Of a DNA stretch of 64,000 nt, positions 1 through 10,299 are shown piece by piece. Under the pieces are notes generated by a model. It worked only from the letters and a program-made list of their open reading frames with translations. It did not search any database and was not told where the DNA came from. This stretch comes from Jaltomata sinuosa. Its lineage: Eukaryota; Streptophyta; Magnoliopsida; Solanales; Solanaceae. Position 1 is the stretch's first letter, and every line of letters starts with the position of its first letter. The stretch is from positions 44,274-108,273 of the forward strand of contig QJPP01003467.1 of assembly GCA_003996215.1 (NCBI GenBank), read 5' to 3'. The position numbers were made by a program, and so were the translations under genes.

Positions 1-1282
1 TAAATTGATTTTAGTTGCTTGTAATTGTGTTTAGACCAAGATCAAGCTAAAGCTACGGAAAATAAGAAGGCTCTGGTCCAGTAAAATTTCCCAAAAGCAA
101 TTCGAGGAAGGTGATGGTTAATGTTTGCCAAATGCAATGTATATACTTGTAACTACAACTTAGTATTATATGTGCTTTCATGCTTACAAAAGGATGATTG
201 AATATCGAAGTGTTTGGGGTGTCGATTCTGTGAAATGAACTTGATTATTGCTTGTTGGTTTACAAGGTGTTTCTGTTCATTTTGGTATTGACTGTTGGTT
301 TTGTGTGATATTAATGGTTGGCTTGGGTACCATGCCTAGTACAAAATACTAATGGTTGACTCTAGTACCACGCCTGGTATGGGATAATAATGGTTGTCTC
401 GGGTATCACGCTTGGTACAGGTTATAGATATCGGTTGGCTTGGGTACCACGCCTGGTACAGGTTTAATATGCATTGTTGATTGTATTTTTGATGGTTCTA
501 TGAGTGGACCAGGTTGATTTGCTGAATTTGTGATTCGTTATGTTGGTCCTTGAGAGGACAGGTTATTACACTTAAATGTGGGGTTGGTCGTGGGGTAGAC
601 CGGGCATTGCATGTTAACACTAGGTATTAGTCTAGAGATTCGTAGTTGGTCTGGGAATGAAATAAGGGTAATGGATTATTTGGTGTTCATGGTTAATGAT
701 TGTTGAACCTGTTTTTATGTGGTAGATAAGTTAGAAGGTAGGCTGAGAGCCTAGAATCATGTTGTTGGTTGTTACTACATGTTTGTGCTACATTACTCAG
801 CTTTGGTTTATTGTATTTATATTGTTTGTTGGAGCTGACTGATGATCCTACCAGTACACGGTGGTTGTGTACTAATTCTGCACTTGTTTTCTTTTTATGA
901 GTACAAGACATCTTCCGGCGGCTCCTACGCAAGCTTAGATCTAGTCCCGGCGAATCCATATTTCAAGGGTGAGTTGCTTCTTCTGGGCTACCTTATCTTT
1001 ATCTCGTTTAGTTGTAGACCATTTATTTCGGGCTTAAACTCTTGTTTTATTGGGTTAACATCCCCGTTCTAGACTTTTGGTAGATGTTTTGGTACGGTGA
1101 CTTTTAGTTTCTTGGGGATTTCCGCAGGATCTTGTTTTACTAGTATTTTGATAGTGAATGTTAGTTTAATTTAATGCAAATTGGTTTGGAGCTGTTAGAC
1201 TTTACTCAGTGGTTGGTTGATATTGGTTTGCTCATCCGGGGGTTTCAGGTGGGTGCCACTCACGGCGGGTTGGGTCATGACA
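1..1282 (+). repeat. 5' LTR of element A (left part outside the window)
   Basis: Aligned by eye with the 3' LTR at 18121-19359: both begin here with TAAATTGATTTTAGTTGC and end with a GGGTTGGGTC(A/G)TGACA terminus. It is directly followed by a tRNA-type primer site. It contains four GTACCA...TGGTAC tandem units, against three in the 3' LTR. There is no independent gene in this stretch. Confidence 0.9.
312..462 (+). repeat. Tandem GTACC-palindrome repeat, four units, in the A 5' LTR
   Basis: Units of roughly 40 bp (the third to fourth spacing is longer), each carrying a version of GGGTACCACGCCTGGTAC, an imperfect palindrome (GTACCA / TGGTAC arms around a GC centre). The same array occurs in every A/D/LARD LTR with two to four units. 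Units here are degenerate (for example CATGCCTAGTAC). Confidence 0.8.
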
Positions 1283-1286
1283 AAGA

Positions 1287-1298
1287 TGGTTCAGAGCC
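1287..1298 (+). other. Primer binding site of A (tRNA-Met type, one base lost)
   Basis: TGGTTCAGAGCC lies four bases after the LTR end. The usual plant initiator tRNA-Met complement is TGGTATCAGAGCC, and relatives G and D in this window keep that form, so A has lost one A. It would prime minus-strand DNA synthesis. Confidence 0.8.
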
Positions 1299-1435
1299 CT
1301 TGGTTTGTTGATTTTATCCTACCAAAATGGGTCTAATAGAGTCTTGTGGAATAGTACATAGACATTTCTACTTTTCTTCGAGAGGTTATAGGACTTTAGT
1401 AAGCTATCACCTCTTTCTTCCTTTGTGCTATATGT

Positions 1436-1484
1436 CGATTCCAATTGGTATTTGGTGATATAAATTGGTATCTAACTCGATTCC
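1436..1484 (+). promoter_or_regulatory. Leader motif of A: two AATTGGTAT repeats (candidate packaging/dimerisation signal)
   Basis: Two copies of an AATTGGTAT core lie between flanking CGATTCC words, about 150 bases downstream of the primer site and just before the gag start. The first copy includes the palindrome CCAATTGG. The same arrangement at the same distance is present in G (about 19830-19866), D (42116-42155, minus strand) and the LARD (52520-52556 and 58117-58154, minus strand). Function is inferred from position and conservation only. Confidence 0.5.
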
Positions 1485-2740
1485 ATGAATAACAGAGTGA
1501 GAGCGGCGGTCGCAGCAACGGGCACAATGGTCATAGGGAGAGGAAGGGGCAGGGGCATGGGCTGAGGCAGGACAACATCCGCTAGGGGTGGAGCTTAGGT
1601 AGCTGCAGGAGAAAGAGCAGTGACCCCTTCCCCACCCTCAAATCACGTTGAGAAGGAAGTGGAGTTTGTTTTTGGGGAGGGCGCAGAACAAGCGGAGGCG
1701 GCACTGGCTGAAGGTGCAGGCCTTCCCCCTATATTTCCTGAGGAATTTCAGCAGGTGTGGACTTTTCCGAGTGGACTGGTTGGTGCTGGAGCCACCGCCA
1801 CGAGTACTGCAGATCAGGTTCCGAGCAACCAGCCAGTTGTTGTAATGACTCCTAGGATGGATGCTGCGTCGGGGACTGATGAATTCTTTTTTCCGATGGT
1901 AGGTTCGGTTATGACCGGGAATGAGCATGAGATGCTGACTAAGTTTTTGAAGCTGAAACCTCCTACGTTTAAGGGTATTTATAAAGAGGATTCTTATGAG
2001 TTTATCTTGGATTATTATGAGAAGATGCATAAGCTAGGCATTGTGCAGCAGCATGGGGTAGAGTTCGTCACTTTCAAGCTTCAAGGTAATGCCAAGCAGT
2101 GGTGGAGGTCTCATGTGGAGTGTCAACCATCAGCTTTGCCTCAACTAACTTGGGCGTAGTTTCATAATCTTTTATTAGAGAAGTATGTGCCCCGCACTTT
2201 GAGTGACCATAGAAAGGATGAGTTTCTGTCCCTTGAGCAGGGTAACATGTCGGTCTCAGCCTATGAGGCCAAATTCCACGCATTATCCCATTTTGCTACT
2301 CAGCTTCTGGGTACAGAAGAGGAGAGGATTCTTCTATTTGTGAAGGGCCTGAATACTGAGTTACATGTATTGTCCTTGTATATGACTTCTGCGGGAAAGA
2401 GTTTCAATGAGGTAACAAACTATATATGAAGAAGCTAGAGGGGGTTATACAGGCCGGGCAGACTAAGGTGTTAGCCAAAAAGTCTCAGAATAAAGGAAAT
2501 TTTAGTGGTTCATACTCCAGGGGTCACAACCGGCAGGTGTATTCTGCTCGTCCTATTCAGTCAACTTTGCCAGCTTCTACAGGTTGTCATCTAGGATCCA
2601 GTCAGTTCTCAACTCCTAGAGGCCAGAGGGCTTCTTATACTATGCCCACACTTTACCGCGGATGCTTTCATTATGGTGATTTGGGTCTCTTCAAGAGGGA
2701 GTGCCCTTACAAGCAGGCAGGTAATCAAACTCAGCAGTAG
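1485..2740 (+). pseudogene. gag of element A (broken)
   Basis: Capsid/nucleocapsid gene of a Ty3/gypsy element. The chosen start is ATG at 1485, in frame with an Arg/Gly-rich N-terminus like that of gag in element D. Stops interrupt it at about 1560 and 1594 and at 2157-2159, where D has a glutamine-type codon. A one-base frame change lies near 2425. The nucleocapsid zinc knuckle around 2660-2710 has lost ligands: the motif reads GCFHYGDLGLFKREC, whereas D has CFHC...H...C, so the second Cys and the His are replaced. The retrotransposon gag core (PPTFKG, WWRSH) is recognisable at about 1950-2130. In the intact family Gag would assemble cytoplasmic particles; this copy cannot. Confidence 0.85.
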
Positions 2741-5700
2741 TCTAAGGTTATGGTTCCAGTAGATAGAGGTAGTTATGCTAAGGGTCATCCATAAGGTGGG
2801 AGAGGTAACTTTCAGGGAGGCCTGGGAGATAGAGGGAATAACGGCGCGTGTAGGGGTGTGGAGCAGCCAGCCAGGGAAGTTGCTCAGATTGATGATCGAG
2901 CCCATTGTTATACTTTTCCAGGGAAGTCTGAGGTTGAGGCGTCAAACACAGTGATCACAGGTATAATTATAGTCTGTGATAGGATGGCTTATGTACTGTT
3001 TGACCCATGTTCTACTTACTCTTATGCGTCTGTGAATTTTTCTTTGGGTATGGATTTGGTTTGTGATGTCCTTGATTCCCCTATTCATGTTTCTACCCTA
3101 GTTGGAGAGTTTGTGATAGTAACCCATATTTATCGTACTTGTCCTATGGTGTTTGTGGGGCTGCAGACTTGGATAGATTTGGTTATTCTGGATATGTTGG
3201 ATTTTGATGTTATTTTGGGGATGACCTGGTTGTCTCCATGTCATGCGGTATGGAATTATAATACTAAGATTGTAACTCTAGAGATTCAAGGTAAGGATAG
3301 ACTAGAGTGGGAAGGTGTGTACAAGACTAAGCTGGCTAAAATCATATCATTTCTCCAGGCTAGGAAATTAGTGGGAAGAGGATGTTTGGCCTTCTTGGCT
3401 CATCTCCTAGATGATAGTGTGGAGTCCCCATCGATTGAGTCAGTTCTGATGGTTTCAGAGTTTCAGGAGGTGTTTCTAGTGGATTTGCCTGGCATGCCTC
3501 CGGACAGAGACATTGAGTTTTGCATACACTTGGAGCCAGGTACTCTCCTAATTTCTATCCCTCCATAATGTATGGCTCCATCAGAGTTGAGGCAGCTTAA
3601 GACTCAGCTTCAGGAACTCTTAGATAAGGGGTTTGTTCGTCCCAGTGCTTCACCTTGGGGTGCTCCAATTTTATTTGTGAAAAATAAGGATGGTAGTATT
3701 AGGATGTGCATAGACTATAGGTAACTGAACAAGGTCACCATCGGGAACAAGTATCCTTTAACTTACATAGATGACCTCTTTAACCAGTTTCAGGGTGCGT
3801 CAATATTTTCAAAGATTGACTTAAGGTCAGGGTATCATTAGTTAAAGATTAGTCCCGAGGACATCCCAAAGAAAGCATTTCAAACGCGATATGGGCATTA
3901 CAAGTTCCTAGTGATGTCATTTAGGTTGACCAATGCACCGGAGGCATTCATGAGTTTGATGAATGGGGTATTCAAATCTTATCTAGATTCGTTCATCATT
4001 GTGTTTGTTGATGACATTTTGCTCTACTCCTAGAGCATAGAGGAGCATGCTGAGCATCTTTGTATTGTTTTGGACATCTTGAAGCACCAGAAATTATATG
4101 TCAAGTTTTCCGAGTGTGAATTTTAGTTGACTTCAGTCGCTTTCTTAGGGCATGTGGTGTCAGAAAAGAGGGTGATAGTGGATCCCCAAAAGATTAAGGA
4201 AGTTAACAGTTGGGTCCGGCCTAGCTCTGTGACTGAGGTTAGGAGTTTTGTGGGGCTTGTAGGCTACTATCACAGGTTTGTCAAGAATTTTGCGTCTATC
4301 GCTACTCACTTGACAAGGTTGACTCAGAAGGAGGTACCATTTATGTGGTCTAACAAGTGTGAAGATAGCTTCCAGAAGCTCAAGACACTTGTTACTACAA
4401 CTCCCATTCTTTCATTGCCGGTTGAAGGTAAAGATTTCATTGTGTATTATGATGCTTCACATTCGGGTTTGGGTATTGTGTTAATGCAGGACAGGAATGT
4501 CATAGCGTATGCTTCAAGGCTGTTGAAGCCTCATGAGAAAAATTACTCAACTCACGACTTGGAGTTGGCAGCAGTGGTCTTTGCACTTAAGATTTAGAGG
4601 CACTACCTCTATGGTGTCAAGTGTGAAGTGTTCATGGACCATCGCAGCCTGCAACATCTGTTTACTCAGATGGACTTGAATCTGAGGCAGATGAGGTGGA
4701 TGGAGTTGTTGAAAGATTATGATGTGACCATCCAGTATTATCCGGGCAAGGCTAATAGGTGGCAGACGCGTTGAGCCAGAAGACGATTAGCATGGGCAGT
4801 TTGGCTTGTTTTGAGGTGTCCAAACAACCACTGGATAAGGAGATTTGGGCTCTAGAATCTAATTTCATGCAATTGAGAATCTCAAAACAGGGAGGGTGTT
4901 GGCCAGTATTGAGGTCAAATCCACATTAATAGAAGAAATAATGGCCAAGCAGTTTAAGGAGGCACAGTTTAACAAGCTTCGGAGCAAAGTAGTATCCGAA
5001 GAGTCTGGGGATGCCACGTTGGGCACTGATGGGGTGATGAGCTTCAGGGGGAATATTTGTGTTCCTCAGGTTAATGACATAATTCAAAAGGTGTTGGCAG
5101 AGGCTCATGGTTTGTGGTATTCAATTCGTCCGGGCATAACCAAAATGTAAAGGGACTTGAGGAAACTTTATTGGTGGCCTGAGATGAAAAGGGACATAGC
5201 TAATTATGTGTCTAAGTATCAGAACTGTCAGCAGATCAGTATGAGCATCAAAAGTGGGAAAGGATAGCCATGGATTTCATGGTGGGTCTTCCTAAGACCT
5301 TGGGAAAGTATGACTCTATTTGGGTCATTGTAGACACGCTGACCAAGTCAGCTCGTTTCATTCCGGTCAGAGTGGACTATAATTTGCAGCAGTTGGCTAT
5401 GATCTATATTAAGAAGATTGTAAGACTGCACGGGGTGCCACTCTCAATCATTTCATACAGGGATACTCAATTTACCTCGAAGTTCTGGGTAAGTTGCACG
5501 AAGAGTTTGGCACTCAACTCACTTTCAGCATGCCATTTCATCCTCAGACAGACGGTCAGTCAGAGAGGAAAATCCAGGTATTAGAGGACATGCTGAGAGC
5601 TTGTGTGATAGACTTTGGGGGTCATTTGGACCAATTTCTATCATTGTGTGAGTTCTTATACAACAACAACTACCACTCCAGTATAGACATGGCACCATTT

Positions 5701-5957
5701 GAGGCATTGTATGGGAGGGGATGTAGATCACCTATAGGGTAGTTTGAGGCAGGCGATGTGAATCTCTTGTGCGTGGACTTGGTAAGGGAAGATCAGGAAA
5801 AGGTGAGGGGAATTCAAACCAAGTGTCTAGTAGCTCAAAGCAGGCAGAAAGAGTAAGTAGATCTCAAGGTAAGAGACATGGCTTTTCAGGTTGGTAAGAA
5901 AGTGTTATTGAAAGTGTCACCAATGAAGGGGGTTATGCGCTTCGGAAAGAGGGGAAA
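2741..5957 (+). pseudogene. pol of element A: protease, RT, RNase H, integrase (broken; cut by B)
   Basis: Polyprotein gene continuing from gag. Protease at about 2940-3300 has a changed active-site segment (DPCST where D has DLGST). The GMTWLS motif follows at about 3220. RT runs from about 3570 with catalytic FVDD at 4004-4015; RNase H is at about 4420-4900; integrase is from about 5090, with the core beginning MDFMVG at about 5270, the second Asp in DTQFTS and the Glu in QSER. In-frame stops at 3722, 3839, 4124 and 4595 stand where relatives have Gln or Trp codons. Frame changes occur before 4896 and near 5500. The gene ends abruptly at 5957, where the LTR of element B begins. The final codons reappear at 17030. 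Confidence 0.88.
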
Positions 5958-7059
5958 TGTCACGCCTCAAGGCTAGCCCCTAGATGTAACATGGGATCGA
6001 GGTTCACAAGTGACCCTAAGATAACCCTGAATTTGGCATATCACAAGCATACTGAATATAATTCTGAACAAACAGAAGCATACTGAAGAAATCATAACTA
6101 GAAGGAATAAAGATTCTAAAAATATCTGAAATGATAGTCTGTCTGAAAATCAACTGAACTACATAAGCTGAAGTATGACTCTATGTTTGAAATCCTCTAA
6201 TACTGAAGAGCTGCTAGGACAATCCCCCAACTAACTCTAAATATTGAAAACAAGAACAACTAACTAACTCAAAAAGCATGAAAATATGTCCTCGGATGAT
6301 GAGGACTCACCACTGGCTGTCGCTGCACTAGCACCTGTACGGACTACTCGCGGGGCTGAATCTGAGAGCCTGAACCTACATCATGATAGGATGCAACATA
6401 TAGAGTATGCGCCAGTACATTAAATGTACTGAGCATGAGGGATATGCAATGATGACTGAATATGTATATATGCAAAATTATTAAAAAGCTGTAAACTGAA
6501 CTAAACTGTAGTACATAGGCCCAAATGTATAATCATGCATAAAAGAGCTGAAATGCAAGAGTAATCTAAAACATACTAGAAGCTGGAAATAAACATAACT
6601 GAGGGCTTAATGCACTTTATTGAAAATAACACTGTGGGAGATTCTATTAACCGACATAAATCACGTGAGATAAACATAGATTCCGATGTATATGCCCCAT
6701 CGAGAGGACCCAATATACCTTGCCAGGGTATAAAGGCATGGCTGATGTGATCACTATTTCTAAGGCCTAACTGAGGGGCTAAAAAACCTACGGTGGAACG
6801 TAGTTCTGGGACTTTAAGGGTACGCTGAACCCTGGTCCAACTCGGTGCTAAACACTACTCCCAAACTGAATACTAATAGCTCATTTTAAACCTCAAATCC
6901 TGAGTTTTTGAGTCAGGACTAGACTAGTTTGAAATCTCTGTTTTTCTGAAATGTTGTAGTAGACTAAAAACTGGCTAAATTCTACTTTTAAAACTCATAC
7001 TGATAATCTAGGTTGAATTTTGAAGGAAATATAATACTTTAGAAAAAATCCTACAATTT

Positions 7060-9069
7060 TGTCACGCCCCGAGACTACCCCCTAGGCGTAACATGGGACC
7101 CGGGACCACGAGTACCCCAATTTAACCCTTGGTCATAGCATACTCAGATAAATATAAGAAACATAGCAGAAGCATACTAAATGAAGATAAGCAACCATAC
7201 CTAAATAAGAACAAGGTCTAAAAATACCAAATCCAAAACACGGAGTACAAGTCTAGCTATGTCTGAAGCCTCTAAACTGTCATAAAGAGTTGATGAGACA
7301 AGACCCCAACTAACTCGGAAAATCTAAAAGGAATAGAAGAAAAATAACTAGACTAATACTAGTCCTTGAAGGATGAGGATTCACCAACAAGATTTGGATA
7401 TCCGGCGTCGTCTAACCACGAGCCTGAGGAAGAGAGCCTGAATCTGCATCATCAAGAGGATGCAATGCAAAATATGCGTCAGTACTATAGGATGTAGTGA
7501 GTATATGAGATATGCAGAATCCTAATAAAACACACTTAAAACTGAGTTCGTGCTTAAATAGAGAAATCATAAGAAAATATCATAATTTAAAGGTAAAGCA
7601 TGAGATAGAAGTCAAACCTCAAGATAAGATATCATAAGACTTAGAAAACTTGAAAGCATTCATACGGGAGTTTCTTATAACCGACAATAGACCATGTGAG
7701 CTACATGGAATCCAACTACATCACCATAGTTGGCCAAGCTAAATCGAACCTTGCCAAGGCACGGGGTACTATACATATCGTAGCATGGAACCACTTTCAT
7801 AAGAGGAACGCTCTCAACTAATGAGGACCCTTCTTCATGAGGAGACACTCTCAACTAACGAGGACCTTCTTAACCTACACTGGCAATGAAGTTTTGGAGT
7901 TGGGTTATCTATAACCCTCATCTCTCGATGCTAAATACTACTCCCAAAATATACATATAGCTCATAATATACTAGTGACATATCTAATGTCAAATCTGTT
8001 TCAAAAGCATAAGGACATATCTAATGTCATGCAATTCACATATCATAAGTCTTAAAACTTAGCATAGCTATAATTTAAAACATACTTTTCTTTCTAAATT
8101 CATAACTTGAAGAATTAGGCATGCAATTTCATAAATACATAAGGTCATATTATCTAAACATGCCAATTTTCACTTGAAAACATGAAATTCCATGGAATCA
8201 TGCTAGAAATCATGCTTAATGCATGGGCTTTTGAAATCAATTAAGGAACCCCAATTAAATCATAGATAAGTAATGAGAAACCATGAATTGATGCTTAAAA
8301 TTGAACCCATAAGTTTTTCCTAATTTAGTTAAGAACCCTAATTTTCACAATTTCATAAATCAAAGTAAAACATGGGATTTCGGGCATAAGGGTAAAAGGA
8401 ATCCCCTATTGAATACCCACATATTTTATTGAATCTTGCTTGATCTAAGATGAAAAGAAATGGAGGCTTGAATTTGGAGCTTGAAGGAGTTCTTTTCCTC
8501 TTTTGGTAGATGAATGAGGAATAATGAGAGACTTAGGCTAATAGGAGTAGAAACCCTACTAAAAGTGGCCAAAATGACCTCATTTAAGAGTTAAAAGGGT
8601 GGGAAATTACAAAAATACTCCTAGGATTTAATTAAAGAAAAGTTGTTAAAAATCTTGGTTTCAGGAATCACGGGTGCAAACCACGAGCTGTTGAAGTAAC
8701 CACGATTCATGGATTAGAGTCCTGGTTTTTGAGCCAAAAGATAGGCTGCGGATGACATTCCACGAGGTAACATAATGACTCGTGGAAACTTTCACAGGTC
8801 GTAGAAACCTCTCGTGGTTTCTGGGAGATTTGCCTACCCTCAGTTTGAGTTCCACGGGTTGGTTCCATGACTCAATGTACCATCCATGGACCGTGAACCT
8901 GGCTTGTGATTCTCAGACCTGAGGTTGATCTACAGGACTGGATTCGCATATCACTTCTATGACTCGTGGTTCTAACCACGGCTCATGAACTTGACTCGTG
9001 GTTCCTGGAAGTTCTAAATTTTGCAGAGTTTCTAAGTTTAAAAGCTTAATCAAATTTTGGGGTGTTACA
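7060..9069 (-). mobile_element. Solo LTR (F family) inserted in the B 3' LTR
   Basis: Boundaries TGTCACGCCCC...GGTGTTACA are flanked by a perfect 5-bp duplication AATTT (7055-7059 and 9070-9074). The uninterrupted sister LTR at about 16250 shows the empty site (CCTACAATTTAGGG). No internal domain or second LTR is present, so this is a solo LTR left by LTR-LTR recombination. Its terminal sequence and CACGAG/CGTGG palindromes match the F LTR. The stretch has no gene. Confidence 0.93.
8650..9000. repeat. CACGAG/CGTGG palindrome cluster in the solo LTR
   Basis: Many short interspersed inverted repeats of the type ACCACGAG...CTCGTGGTT lie about 70-420 bases from the LTR's 5' end (minus-strand sense). 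This is the same place and the same word as in the F LTR at 23600-23945. Confidence 0.7.
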
Positions 9070-9393
9070 AATTTTGGGCTAATTTCTTGATTTTTCAAGT
9101 CATGGTGAAAATTCATGCAAATCATTAAAACATATTGCAATTCATATAAAACAGGATATAAATCATGTGAGAATCATAAGAACTAAATTCTAGAAGGATT
9201 TCCATAATTGGGTAGGAAACCTAGTTCTTAAACCATAAATATTTGAAGAAAGACTAGAATTTTGGGCATTAGGGTGAACCAAACCCTTACTAAATACCCA
9301 CATACTTGGTAGAAGATGATTCTTCAACTAGTGAAGGAGTTCTTAAGCTTTGGAGAAGAAAGCCCTAGGTTAAACTTGGAAAAGAACCCCCTT

Positions 9394-9417
9394 CCCCCCC
9401 CCCCCCCTTTTTTTTTT
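9394..9417. repeat. C14/T10 homopolymer tract in the B 3' LTR
   Basis: Fourteen C then ten T. The sister LTR has a run of C at the same place (about 16565-16577) followed by far fewer T. This is a slippage-prone low-complexity site. Confidence 0.9.
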
Positions 9418-9496
9418 CTTCTTGAAACTGACTTGAGAGGTACTAACTTGTTTAAAGAAAATTGCTAAAAAGACGAAGTGAAAATACCCCAGGGGC

Positions 9497-9508
9497 CCTA
9501 TTTATAGG
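9497..9508 (-). promoter_or_regulatory. Probable TATA box of the B 3' LTR
   Basis: CCTATTTATAGG, read as CCTATAAATAGG on the minus strand, is conserved at 16658-16669 in the other LTR, in a context that otherwise differs at several bases. The position within the LTR fits a U3/R promoter. No experiment is available. Confidence 0.55.
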
Positions 9509-10090
9509 AAATTCCAAATTAAAATCCGGATTGGTCTAGGAAAGAAAAGACGCGTCAAAAAAATGGATGCTAAAACAATCTATTTTGGTCACAAATGGAC
9601 CATTTTATTAAGCGTTTTAACTCCCTGAATTTTACGAGCTTCTGGTCCTAGAAACAGTTTGGAAAATGGACTGTTGTCCCTAAAAATGGACCATTTCACA
9701 TTCCATTTTAACTTCCAAAATTCTACGGACTTCTGGTCAGACGGATGTCTTCTTGGTAAATTGATCATAACTTTTTACTACGGGCTCGGATTAATGTGTG
9801 GTCGGCAGCATTGGAAATAAGACTCAAAGTATTTTAATTTGGTGAGTAATAGTCCACCTAAATCTTTATATTCTAGGATCAGTGATCGTTTGAACATGAC
9901 CCAAGATTAGTCTTGCATGGAAACTTCTTTGGTTGGGGTGCTTTCAACCTAACTTATTGATAGAAGTTTCTTATGAACATGATTCGCATCAAAAGCACTC
10001 ACCACATGATGGAAATGATCATTACCATCATTGAAATGGTTTGGGTCTTAGTTTAGAATCTTTGAGGTGTTATAATATCTCCCCTTGGAA

Positions 10091-10108
10091 TCATTCGTCC
10101 TCAAATGA
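10091..10108 (-). other. 3' hairpin of B just upstream of the polypurine segment
   Basis: On the minus strand TCATTTG-AGGA-CGAATGA forms a 7-bp stem with one G-T pair and a four-base loop. It ends 16 bases before the 3' LTR and is followed by the purine-rich AAGGGGAGAT. An equivalent hairpin lies 18 bases from the 3' LTR in A and in the LARD. Confidence 0.55.
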
Positions 10109-10299
10109 AGACTAACTAGGCTGAGGGGGTAGGGAAAAAGATGCAATCCCACCAACTGAGTACTAAAAGCAAATTTCTAGTTGACATAGGTTCTAAGTAC
10201 ATGAAATAATGCTAAAATTCATGAATAGCTGATGGTACATGATATTGAGACTGAAATACGCATGAGAACAATCTTAGAAACTGGAGAGGAACTACTACC

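Larger units (their letters stand above)
5958..10074 (-). repeat. 3' LTR of element B, interrupted by a solo LTR
   Basis: Read on the minus strand it starts TATAACACC (a family-typical TGTAACACC with one change) and ends GGCGTGACA. Without the 2010-bp insertion and its 5-bp duplication it is about 2.1 kb. It matches the right LTR at 15159-17029 on both sides of the insertion (5958-7059 and 9070-9898). Plus-strand bases 10075-10299 beyond it are the untranslated 3' end of the element. Confidence 0.88.

Noticed and set aside
842..1072. Open frames at 842-1072 and 18921-19160, and antisense 693-959 and 18772-19038
   Set aside because: Same positions in the two LTRs of element A; non-coding LTR sequence.
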